From NCBI GenBank assembly GCA_016870425.1, contig VGBQ01000117.1, forward strand, positions 1-8,329: a stretch of 8,329 bases of DNA, read 5' to 3'. Shown here one piece after another: positions 1 through 5,673 of the stretch (position 1 is its first letter; the number at the start of each line of letters is the position of its first letter). The stretch is from Actinomycetota bacterium (GTDB lineage: Bacteria; Actinomycetota; Actinomycetes; S36-B12). The notes beneath the pieces are model-generated. The model did not search any database and was not told the origin of the DNA. It saw only the letters and a program-made list of their open reading frames with translations. The position numbers were made by a program, and so were the translations under genes.

Positions 1-558
1 GGCCATGTAGAGCAGTTCGTAGGCGAGCTCGTGGCCCGGCTTGGTGTCGGCGTAGATCTCGATCTGCGCGGGCAGGTTGGTGCCGGTGTTGCGCTCATCC
101 CACATCGTGAGTGGGGCCATCTGCGAGTACCGCAGGTTGAGCGTCGCGTAGGCGTCGAAGACACCGCGGCTGATGGCCTCCTCGTCGGGTCCCGGTGTCA
201 ACACGTGCTGCCCGCGCTTGCCGACGATGATCGCCGTGCCGGTGTCCTGGCACATCGGCAGCACGCCACCGGCCGAGACATTGGCATTCTTGAGCAGGTC
301 GAGAGCGACGAAGCGATCGTTGGCGCTGGACTCCGGATCGTCGAGGATCGCGCGCAGTTGAGCGAGGTGCCCCGGGCGCAGGAGGTGTGAGATGTCGCGG
401 ATGGCCTCGACGGTGAGCAGCCGCAGCACCTCGGGGTCAACCTCGAGGAAGGTCCGATCGCCGAGTTCGATCGCGCGCACGCCCTCGGTGGTGATGAGGC
501 GATACGGCGTCGCGTCCGGGCCCAGCGGCAGCGGGTCGACGTAGGCGAACTCGGGCAT
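1..558 (-). CDS. fum: Fumarate hydratase class I (iron-sulfur type), N-terminal part, cut by the window edge
   Basis: This gene encodes the first 186 residues of a class I fumarase, which interconverts fumarate and L-malate in the cytosolic TCA cycle using a [4Fe-4S] cluster. The family is usually about 500-550 residues, so roughly two thirds lies beyond position 1. Visible family motifs are PMCQDTGTA at residues 101-109, where C103 matches the first cluster cysteine (C105 in E. coli FumA), and NTGTNLPAQIEIYAD at 157-171. A run of NANVSAGGVLP (91-101) precedes the cysteine. The remaining two cluster cysteines would be outside the window. The ATG at 558 is chosen because a TAGGCT hexamer ends 6 nt before it and no ribosome binding site is seen, which suits a leaderless start. 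The gene is divergent from the sugar kinase across 42 nt. Reading frame and motifs are seen; function follows from the family. Confidence 0.95.
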   Translation of the reverse strand, partial: MPEFAYVDPLPLGPDATPYRLITTEGVRAIELGDRTFLEVDPEVLRLLTVEAIRDISHLLRPGHLAQLRAILDDPESSANDRFVALDLLKNANVSAGGVLPMCQDTGTAIIVGKRGQHVLTPGPDEEAISRGVFDAYATLNLRYSQMAPLTMWDERNTGTNLPAQIEIYADTKPGHELAYELLYMA

Positions 559-564
559 AGGAGC

Positions 565-570
565 AGCCTA
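565..570 (-). promoter_or_regulatory. Putative -10 element of the fumarase gene (leaderless promoter)
   Basis: On the minus strand the hexamer TAGGCT occupies 570 to 565 and is followed by 6 nt and then the ATG at 558. This spacing puts the transcription start at or next to the A of the ATG, so the mRNA would have no 5' leader. No TTGACA-like -35 is seen; the -35 position is taken up by the opposing hexamer of the sugar kinase promoter. Confidence 0.6.
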
Positions 571-587
571 GGGTGCCTGCGCTTCGA

Positions 588-593
588 TAGGTT
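588..593 (+). promoter_or_regulatory. Putative -10 element of the sugar kinase gene (leaderless promoter)
   Basis: TAGGTT at 588-593 is followed by 7 nt and the GTG start at 601. The placement fits transcription starting at the start codon itself. There is no purine-rich Shine-Dalgarno sequence in the intervening bases. The hexamer is exactly 17 nt from the divergent fumarase -10. Confidence 0.6.
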
Positions 594-600
594 CGGCACC

Positions 601-1566
601 GTGAATCCCCCGGTGATCGCCGTGCTCGGTGAGCGCATCGTCGATTTCGTACCGGGTGCGGACCCCCAGGCCTACCGCGCGGTCGCGGGCGGGTCGCCAG
701 CCAATGTTGCCCTCGGCGTGCGCAGACTCGGGGGAGACCCGGTCCTCCTCGGGCGCGCCGGCGATGACGGCCTCGCCGGTCTGCTGGACCGCGCCATCGT
801 CGACAATGGCCTGTCGACGGCTGCGCTGCTGCGCCGGACGGGACCAAGCCTGCTCGCGGTGTGCACACGCCAGGACGACGGCTCGGTGAGCTACTACTTC
901 TACTATCAAGGCAGCCCGGACCTGCTGTGGGACGAAGCCGACCTCGGCCAGGCCCTGGCGGCCGCGCGCGCCGCAGGGGCGACGGCGTGGCACACGGGGT
1001 CCCTGGTGAGCTGGCTCGGCCCGGGTGTCGACGCCGTGCTTGCTGCATGGCGCGCCGCACGTGAGACGGGCGGCCTCACCCTCAGTTACGACCCCAACGC
1101 CCGACCCGGCACGGTCTCGCGTGAGGTCATGCGCGCCCGCGTGGAGGACTTCGTCGGCCTGTCGGATGTCGTGAAGGTGAGCGACGAGGACCTTGCCTTC
1201 CTCTATCCCGGTGACACCCCTGAAGCCGTATGCATGCGCTGGGTCGAGTGGGGCCCGGGGCTCGTCGTCCTGACACGGGGTGCTCGCGGGCTCACGGCGT
1301 GGCGTCCGGGCTGCGCACCGGTGGAGGTGCCCGGCCGCCCCGTCACCGTGGTCGACACCGTGGGAGCGGGTGACACGGTGACCGCTGCCCTGCTGGTGGG
1401 GCTCGGCGATGCCGACGCGCTCGGAGTGCCGGGTGCCCTGGCGAACCTGTCGGATGAGGTCGTGCGTGAGGTCCTGAATCGAGCGGCTGTCGCTGCGGCG
1501 ATCACGTGCTCGCGCGAGGGCGCCCAACCGCCCACGCGACTCGAGGTCGACGCCGCGCTGTCTTAG
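601..1566 (+). CDS. PfkB-family carbohydrate kinase, probably fructokinase
   Basis: The product is a 321-residue ribokinase/PfkB-family sugar kinase that transfers phosphate from ATP to a sugar hydroxyl. Family motifs appear in order. GGSPANVALGVRRLGG at 30-45 is the N-terminal signature, GRAGDDGLAG is at 51-60, and SYDPNARPG at 162-170 contains the DxNxR seen in fructokinases. VKVSDEDL is at 191-198 and LTRGARG at 224-230. DTVGAGDTVTAALL at 252-265 is the C-terminal signature, with D258 as the expected catalytic base. The tail CSREGAQPPT (303-312) also resembles fructokinases. The residue after GAGDT is Val260, where Phe is usual. The GTG at 601 is supported by the TAGGTT 7 nt upstream. The stop codon overlaps that of glpX by 4 bp, tail to tail. 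Fructose as the substrate is inferred from the motifs; another hexose cannot be excluded. Confidence 0.9.
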   Translation: MNPPVIAVLGERIVDFVPGADPQAYRAVAGGSPANVALGVRRLGGDPVLLGRAGDDGLAGLLDRAIVDNGLSTAALLRRTGPSLLAVCTRQDDGSVSYYFYYQGSPDLLWDEADLGQALAAARAAGATAWHTGSLVSWLGPGVDAVLAAWRAARETGGLTLSYDPNARPGTVSREVMRARVEDFVGLSDVVKVSDEDLAFLYPGDTPEAVCMRWVEWGPGLVVLTRGARGLTAWRPGCAPVEVPGRPVTVVDTVGAGDTVTAALLVGLGDADALGVPGALANLSDEVVREVLNRAAVAAAITCSREGAQPPTRLEVDAALS

Positions 1567-2564
1567 TCCGCCCCGCCGAAGTCGATGACGGCGTACCGCC
1601 CGAGTTTGTCCAGACGGTGCTCACTGGCCACCTCGCGGATGGTCCCGCTCTTGCTCCGCATGACGATCGAGTGCGTTTGCACGCCGTCAGCGCCGTAATG
1701 CACGCCGCGCAGGAGCTCACCGTCGGTGATCCCTGTGGCGCAGAAGAAGACGTTGTCACCCGTCACGAGGTCGTCGGTGGTGAGCACTCGATCAAGGTCG
1801 TGTCCGGCCTCGAGGGCCCGGGCACGCTCCTCGGCATCGCGTGGCCAGAGCTGGCCCTGGATCACGCCGCCGAGGCACTTCACGGCGCAGGCCGTGATGA
1901 TGCCCTCGGGTGTGCCGCCGATGCCCATGAGCAGATCGACGCCCGTGCCTCGGCGCATGGCCATGATGGCGCCCGCGACGTCTCCGTCGGAGATGAACTT
2001 GATGCGAGCACCTGCCTCCCGCGCCTCGCGCACGAGCTCGTCGTGGCGAGGGCGATCGAGGATGCACACCGTGAGGTCGCCGATGGACATGCCCTTGGCC
2101 TTGGCCACGCGGTGGAGATTGTCCGCACACGGCGCCGTGATGTCCACGACGTCCGCGGCCTCGGGACCTGTGACGAGCTTGCGCATGTAGAACACCGCGC
2201 TGGGGTCGTACATCGATCCGCGCTCGGCGACAGCCAGGACGGAGATGGCATTCGACATGCCCTTGGCGCACAGGGTGGTGCCGTCGATGGGGTCCACCGC
2301 GACATCGACGGCGGGCCCGGTGCCGTCACCGACACGCTCCCCGTTGAAGAGCATCGGCGCGTCGTCCTTCTCGCCCTCGCCGATGACGACGGTGCCCTCC
2401 ATCGACACACTGCCGATGAGCTGGCGCATGGCATTGACGGCCGCACCGTCGGCGCCGTTCTTGTCGCCCCGGCCCACCCAGCGGGCCGCTGCCATCGCCG
2501 CAGCCTCTGTCACACGGACGAGCTCCAAGGCGAGGTTGCGGTCGGGAGCCTCCGTCTCGCGCAT
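1563..2564 (-). CDS. glpX: Fructose-1,6-bisphosphatase, class II (GlpX)
   Basis: This 333-residue protein hydrolyses fructose 1,6-bisphosphate to fructose 6-phosphate and phosphate, the committed step of gluconeogenesis, in the cytosol. Its length is normal for the GlpX family. Metal and phosphate-binding motifs are all present: GRGDKNGADGAAVNAMR at 31-47, GEGEKDDAPML at 62-72, DPIDGTT at 91-97, GGTPEG at 216-221 and TGITDGELLRG at 277-287. The ATG at 2564 is chosen because family similarity begins shortly after it. An in-frame GTG at 2579 is possible but has no promoter or ribosome-site support. Upstream signals are weak: GAGAGT ends 5 nt before the ATG, and GAGAGAG could act as a poor Shine-Dalgarno. 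The TAA stop overlaps the TAG of the sugar kinase. The gene is divergent from the DUF4245-type gene over 64 nt. Confidence 0.97.
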   Translation of the reverse strand: MRETEAPDRNLALELVRVTEAAAMAAARWVGRGDKNGADGAAVNAMRQLIGSVSMEGTVVIGEGEKDDAPMLFNGERVGDGTGPAVDVAVDPIDGTTLCAKGMSNAISVLAVAERGSMYDPSAVFYMRKLVTGPEAADVVDITAPCADNLHRVAKAKGMSIGDLTVCILDRPRHDELVREAREAGARIKFISDGDVAGAIMAMRRGTGVDLLMGIGGTPEGIITACAVKCLGGVIQGQLWPRDAEERARALEAGHDLDRVLTTDDLVTGDNVFFCATGITDGELLRGVHYGADGVQTHSIVMRSKSGTIREVASEHRLDKLGRYAVIDFGGAD

Positions 2565-2616
2565 GCCTGACTCTCTCACGCACCGGCGCCGAGGTGTGCG
2601 TCTCCGTGGGATCGGG

Positions 2617-2622
2617 GACGAT
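2617..2622 (+). promoter_or_regulatory. Possible weak -10 element of the DUF4245-type gene
   Basis: GACGAT lies 6 nt upstream of the GTG at 2629. It keeps the A2 and T6 of a -10 hexamer but lacks the first T. It is listed because its spacing matches the better leaderless promoters in this window and it supports choosing GTG 2629. Confidence 0.3.
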
Positions 2623-2628
2623 GGTCTG

Positions 2629-3264
2629 GTGTCCACCGAAGCCCCCGAGCCTGCGCCTGCCCCCGAGGCTGCGCCTGCCCTCGAGGCTGCGCCTGCCCCG
2701 GAGTCGGCGGCACCGCCCGGCGAATTGCGCCCGACCGGGAGGCCCAATGCGCGCCTCCGGCAGACGGTGCGCGACATGCTCCTCTCGCTCGCGGTCGTCC
2801 TTGCGGCCATCGCGGTCATCATGGTGCTCACCTGGCGGCCGACCCCTGATCCGGTGCGGGTCATCGACCCGGTGCCGGCACTCTCCCTGGCGCGAGCCCA
2901 GGCGGACTATCCCGTGCTCTACCCCGAGGACCTCGACTCTGCCTGGAGACCGACGAGCGCCCGATGGGAGATCACTCCGGCATCTGAGCCCGATCCCGCA
3001 TGGCATGTCGGCTTCGTCACTCCGGAGGACGCCTACGCGCAACTGGGCCAGTCCGCGACGGACGACCCGTCATACGTCGCGGGTCAGGTGGGTCCGGCCG
3101 AGCCGGCCGGGGAGTGGGAGGGGTGGCTGCGATACGACTCCGCGGAGCAGCGTGCGCTCGTGCGCGTGGAAGGCGGCGTCACGGTGGTGGTCTCGGGCAC
3201 GGCGCCCTGGCCGACCCTGCAGTTGCTGGCCGAGCGGCTCAGTCCGACGGCGTCGCCGGGCTAG
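2629..3264 (+). CDS. Single-pass membrane protein, DUF4245 type
   Basis: The product is a 211-residue membrane protein of unknown function. Residues 1-49 are a cytosolic-looking tail rich in Ala, Pro and Glu, ending in a basic stretch with RPTGRPNARLRQTVR (34-48). A hydrophobic segment LLSLAVVLAAIAVIMVLTW at 51-69 forms one membrane helix. About 140 residues follow that are probably extracytoplasmic, with ALSLARAQADYPVLYP (84-99), LDSAWRPTSARW (102-113) and GEWEGWLRY (161-169). The layout and the position next to glpX match the actinobacterial DUF4245 family (Rv1100 sits beside glpX in M. tuberculosis, from memory). The frame stays open upstream to 2245, but that part is antisense to glpX. 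GTG 2629 is preferred because it follows the end of glpX and has a -10-like hexamer at leaderless spacing. The stop overlaps the xseB stop by 4 bp. Confidence 0.8.
   Translation: MSTEAPEPAPAPEAAPALEAAPAPESAAPPGELRPTGRPNARLRQTVRDMLLSLAVVLAAIAVIMVLTWRPTPDPVRVIDPVPALSLARAQADYPVLYPEDLDSAWRPTSARWEITPASEPDPAWHVGFVTPEDAYAQLGQSATDDPSYVAGQVGPAEPAGEWEGWLRYDSAEQRALVRVEGGVTVVVSGTAPWPTLQLLAERLSPTASPG
2646..2699 (+). repeat. Three tandem copies of an 18-bp unit inside the DUF4245-type gene
   Basis: Units are 2646-2663, 2664-2681 and 2682-2699. They share CGAGnCTGCGCCTGCCCn; unit 2 differs from unit 3 only at the last base, and unit 1 differs from unit 3 at one base. Each encodes six residues of the Glu-Ala/Pro-Ala-Pro-Ala type in the N-terminal tail. 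The 18-bp length keeps the frame, so copy number could vary without breaking the gene. Confidence 0.9.
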
Positions 3265-3277
3265 TCCGACGCCGTCG
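3245..3277. terminator. Perfect 11-bp inverted repeat spanning the convergent stop codons of the DUF4245-type gene and xseB
   Basis: The left arm CGACGGCGTCG (3245-3255) and right arm CGACGCCGTCG (3267-3277) are exact reverse complements with an 11-nt loop. The loop holds CTAG (3261-3264), which reads as a TAG stop on both strands. No T-run follows on either side, so this is not a textbook intrinsic terminator. Actinobacterial terminators often lack the T-run, and the symmetric position fits a bidirectional terminator. Both genes' last codons lie within the structure. Confidence 0.55.
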
Positions 3278-3488
3278 CCGGAGCTTCCTCCACCCGGTTG
3301 AGGCGGGCCTGGGCCCCGGCGAGCCACTCCTCGCAGACGCGGGCGTACTCCTCCCCGCGCTCCCACAGTGCCAGCGCCTCCTCCAGCGTCGTCTCGCCGG
3401 ACTCGAGGGCGGCGACGACCTCGGCGAGGGCAGCCCGGGCTTCCTCGTAGGCCATCCCCTCGGTACCCGATCCCTGCGCCCGTGCCAT
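3261..3488 (-). CDS. xseB: Exonuclease VII small subunit
   Basis: This 75-residue protein is the small subunit of exonuclease VII, which degrades single-stranded DNA from both ends. The family core is clear: MAYEEARAALAEVVAALESG at 12-31, TTLEEALALWERGEEYARVCEEWLAGAQARLNRVEE at 33-68, a helical hairpin with regularly spaced hydrophobic residues. The size fits the family (about 70-85). The ATG at 3488 is chosen because TAACCT ends 7 nt upstream; Met12 is an alternative start that would match the shorter N-terminus of some homologues. The same frame stays open upstream to 3929, but that overlaps xseA and has no similarity. The gene begins 25 nt after the xseA stop, so it is both in the xseA operon and has its own promoter-like element. 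Its stop overlaps the DUF4245-type gene. Confidence 0.93.
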   Translation of the reverse strand: MARAQGSGTEGMAYEEARAALAEVVAALESGETTLEEALALWERGEEYARVCEEWLAGAQARLNRVEEAPATASD

Positions 3489-3495
3489 GGAGGTC

Positions 3496-3501
3496 AGGTT
3501 A
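3496..3501 (-). promoter_or_regulatory. Putative -10 element of xseB in the xseA-xseB gap
   Basis: On the minus strand TAACCT runs from 3501 to 3496 and is followed by 7 nt and the xseB ATG at 3488. It lies in the 25-nt space after the xseA stop. The spacing matches the other leaderless start signals in the window. No convincing ribosome binding site is present in the gap. Confidence 0.5.
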
Positions 3502-3513
3502 GGTCCTGGGCCG

Positions 3514-4659
3514 TCACGATGACTCCTCGACGCCCACGGTGAATGATCCGCCTGCCACGCGAGCGTCGAGCCGGTCCCCGGCGACCACCTCGCGGGGGTC
3601 TCGGACGACGGCTCCGGACTGCGCGCGGAGTACGGCGTAGCCGCGGTCGAGGGTCGCTGCCGGCGACAGCGCGACGAGACGAGCCCGCAGATGGCCGATA
3701 TCGACGAGCCCGTGATCGATCCTGCGACGCAGATTGCGCCGACCGGCAGAGCGCAGGCGCGCGACCTCCTGGGCGTCAGTGACGATGCGGCGTTCGACCG
3801 CACGCCTGGCTCGCGCACGGCCCTGCGCGATGCCGTGGGTCTCCTCGGCGACATCCGGGACGATGCGCTTCGCCGCATCCGTGGGCGTGGACGCGCGCAG
3901 GTCCGCGACCAGGTCGACAAGCGGCACATCCTGCTCGTGACCGATGGCGGTGACCACGGGTGCGCGCGAAGCTACCACCGCTCGGATGAGGCGCTCGTTG
4001 CTGAAGGGCAGCAGGTCCTCGACGCTGCCGCCCCCGCGGGCGATGACGATCACATCCACCTCGGGCTGCGCGTTGAGGTCGGCCAGCGCATCGACGATCG
4101 CCGCCACGGCGGCGACTCCCTGCACCGCAACCTCGCGGATCTCGAAGTCGACGGCGGGCCAGCGCAGGCGGGCATTCACGGTGACGTCGCGCAGGGCGGC
4201 GCTCGCTCGCCCGGAGACCAAGCCCACGCGGCGCGGGAGGAAGGGCAGGGGCCTCTTGCGTTCCGTGGCGAAGAGGCCCTCCGCCTGGAAGAGCGCGCGC
4301 AACCGCTCGAGTTCGGCGAGGAGCGCTCCTTGTCCCACCGGGCGGATCTCCCGGGCACGGATCTGCAGCGCACCGCGACCGGCGTAGAACTCCGGCCGGC
4401 CGTAGACGACGACGCGCTGTCCCTCGGTGAGGGGCGGTGTGACGACGTCGACCACGGTGGTCTCCGCAACCACGCTCAGCGAGAGATCGGCCTCGGTGTC
4501 GCGCAGGGTGATCCACAGGGTGCGCATGCCGGGGCGACGTGAGATCTGGGCCACCTGGCCTTCGATCCAGATGCCGCCGAGCCGACCGATCCACTCGGCG
4601 AGGAGACCGGACACCGTGCGCACGGGGGCGGGTGACTCCGGGGAGGTCTCCAGTGCCAT
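3514..4659 (-). CDS. xseA: Exonuclease VII large subunit
   Basis: This 381-residue protein is the catalytic subunit of exonuclease VII, which trims single-stranded DNA in repair and recombination. Residues about 15-105 form the N-terminal OB-fold domain (VSGLLAEWIGRLGGIWIEGQ at 16-35, YGRPEFYAGRGALQIRA at 86-102). The catalytic domain follows. It contains VGLVSGRASAALRDV (145-159), VIVIARGGGSVEDLLPFSNE (203-222) and TAIGHEQDVPLVDLVADLRA (237-256), then STPTDAA. A helical stretch of Arg-rich sequence at 278-330 matches the coiled-coil region that binds XseB. LDRGYAVLR (337-345) is the usual C-terminal motif. It is shorter than E. coli XseA (456) but typical of Actinomycetota. The ATG at 4659 is supported by TAGCCT ending 6 nt upstream. 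It is divergent from ispH across 57 nt and is followed by xseB 25 nt downstream. Confidence 0.97.
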   Translation of the reverse strand: MALETSPESPAPVRTVSGLLAEWIGRLGGIWIEGQVAQISRRPGMRTLWITLRDTEADLSLSVVAETTVVDVVTPPLTEGQRVVVYGRPEFYAGRGALQIRAREIRPVGQGALLAELERLRALFQAEGLFATERKRPLPFLPRRVGLVSGRASAALRDVTVNARLRWPAVDFEIREVAVQGVAAVAAIVDALADLNAQPEVDVIVIARGGGSVEDLLPFSNERLIRAVVASRAPVVTAIGHEQDVPLVDLVADLRASTPTDAAKRIVPDVAEETHGIAQGRARARRAVERRIVTDAQEVARLRSAGRRNLRRRIDHGLVDIGHLRARLVALSPAATLDRGYAVLRAQSGAVVRDPREVVAGDRLDARVAGGSFTVGVEESS

Positions 4660-4665
4660 AGGGGC

Positions 4666-4671
4666 AGGCTA
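4666..4671 (-). promoter_or_regulatory. Putative -10 element of xseA (leaderless promoter)
   Basis: On the minus strand TAGCCT runs from 4671 to 4666 and is followed by 6 nt and the ATG at 4659. No Shine-Dalgarno sequence and no -35 consensus are visible. It shares the 57-nt divergent region with the ispH promoter; the two hexamers are 32 nt apart. Confidence 0.55.
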
Positions 4672-4703
4672 CGGCCACGGATGCCGGGTTGGTCGCCGCA
4701 CCA

Positions 4704-4709
4704 TACGAT
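4704..4709 (+). promoter_or_regulatory. Putative -10 element of ispH (leaderless promoter), which decides the ispH start
   Basis: TACGAT at 4704-4709 is followed by 7 nt and the ATG at 4717. The match to TANNNT and the spacing favour a leaderless mRNA starting at 4717. An in-frame ATG at 4681 lies upstream of this element and would add 12 residues not expected in the family. Confidence 0.65.
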
Positions 4710-4716
4710 GGCGGGT

Positions 4717-5673
4717 ATGCCCGGCAAAGTGCTCCTCGCGGCCCCTCGTGGCTACTGCGCGGGCGTCGACCGTGCGGTGGTCACCGTCGAGAAGGCCCTC
4801 GACCTCTACGGTCCGCCCGTCTATGTGCGCAAGCAGATCGTGCACAACAAGTACGTCGTCCACCAGCTTGAGGAGCGTGGTGCGGTCTTCGTCGAGGAGC
4901 TCGACGAGGTACCCGAGGGGTCGACCGTCGTCTTTTCGGCGCACGGTGTCGCCCCGGCGGTGCACGCCGAGGCCTCCGATCGTGGCCTGAAGACCATTGA
5001 TGCGACCTGCCCGCTCGTCACGAAGGTCCACTCCGAAGCCAAGCGCTTCGCCGCCGAGGGCATGCAGATCCTGCTCATCGGTCACGAGGGCCACGAGGAA
5101 GTGGTGGGGACAATGGGGGAGGCCCCGGAGGCCATGACCCTCGTCGAGTCGCCGACTGATGCCAACGAGGTGCGCGTGGATCCCGAGCGGCCTCTCGTGT
5201 GGCTGTCGCAGACGACCCTCTCGGTGGACGAGACCCTCGAGACGGTCGATCGGCTCCGGGAGAGGTTCCCCCACCTGCAGAGCCCGCCCAGCGACGACAT
5301 CTGCTACGCCACCCAGAATCGGCAGGCGGCCGTCAAGCGCATCGCGGAGCAGTGCGACCTGCTCATCGTGGTCGGCTCGGGCAATTCATCCAACAGCGTC
5401 CGACTGGTCGAGGTCGGGCTCGAGTCTGGTGCGTCGAGTGCCTACCGGGTTGATGGTGTCGACGAACTCGATGAGGCGTGGCTCGAGGGGGTGGCGACGG
5501 TCGGTCTCACGTCGGGCGCGTCGGTGCCCGAGGTGCTCGTCGATGGAGTGCTGGGCTGGCTCGCCGATCGCGGTTTCGGCGACGTCGAGGAGGTCACCGC
5601 CGCGGAGGAAACGCTCGTCTTCGCACTGCCGCCGGAGTTGCGGCGCGACCTCAAGGCTGCGGGCTCGGCGTAG
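4717..5673 (+). CDS. ispH: 4-hydroxy-3-methylbut-2-enyl diphosphate reductase
   Basis: IspH (LytB) is the [4Fe-4S] enzyme that reduces HMBPP to isopentenyl and dimethylallyl diphosphate, the last step of the MEP pathway. The 318-residue product carries all key positions. The cluster cysteines are C14 (PRGYCAGVDRA, 10-20), C98 (DATCPLVTKVH, 95-105) and C196 (DDICYATQNRQ, 193-203). Substrate-binding residues include H43 (IVHNKYVV), H76 (SAHGV, 74-78), H126 and the proton-donor Glu E128 (GHEGHEEV, 122-129), SQTTLS (164-169) and GNSSNS (222-227). Start ATG 4717 gives the N-terminus MPGKVLLAAPRGYCAG, close to that of E. coli, and is preceded by a leaderless-type -10. The gene is divergent from xseA. 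Its last 23 bp overlap the 3' end of the convergent membrane protein gene. Confidence 0.98.
   Translation: MPGKVLLAAPRGYCAGVDRAVVTVEKALDLYGPPVYVRKQIVHNKYVVHQLEERGAVFVEELDEVPEGSTVVFSAHGVAPAVHAEASDRGLKTIDATCPLVTKVHSEAKRFAAEGMQILLIGHEGHEEVVGTMGEAPEAMTLVESPTDANEVRVDPERPLVWLSQTTLSVDETLETVDRLRERFPHLQSPPSDDICYATQNRQAAVKRIAEQCDLLIVVGSGNSSNSVRLVEVGLESGASSAYRVDGVDELDEAWLEGVATVGLTSGASVPEVLVDGVLGWLADRGFGDVEEVTAAEETLVFALPPELRRDLKAAGSA

Noticed and set aside
568..1527. Long minus-strand open frame (319 codons) opposite the sugar kinase
   Set aside because: The sense strand encodes a complete PfkB kinase with all motifs; the antisense product is low-complexity and Arg/His-rich.
1574..1593. Possible hairpin CGCCG/CGGCG after the sugar kinase stop
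   Set aside because: Only 5 bp with a 10-nt loop and no T-run; expected often by chance in this base composition.
1506..2570. Long plus-strand open frame (354 codons) opposite glpX
   Set aside because: It is antisense to a fully conserved GlpX. Its His- and Asp-rich translation has no recognisable motif, as expected for a frame opposite GC-rich coding sequence.
3489..3929. Upstream extension of the xseB frame
   Set aside because: The extension overlaps xseA in another frame and is Arg/Ser-rich with no similarity to XseB; the family length is met from ATG 3488.
3691..4542. Plus-strand open frame (283 codons) opposite xseA
   Set aside because: It lies wholly within conserved xseA and has no family-like features; the open frame reflects GC-biased third positions.
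4681..4716. Earlier in-frame ATG for ispH
   Set aside because: It would place the TACGAT promoter element inside the gene and add 12 residues before the conserved N-terminus. ATG 4717 fits family length.
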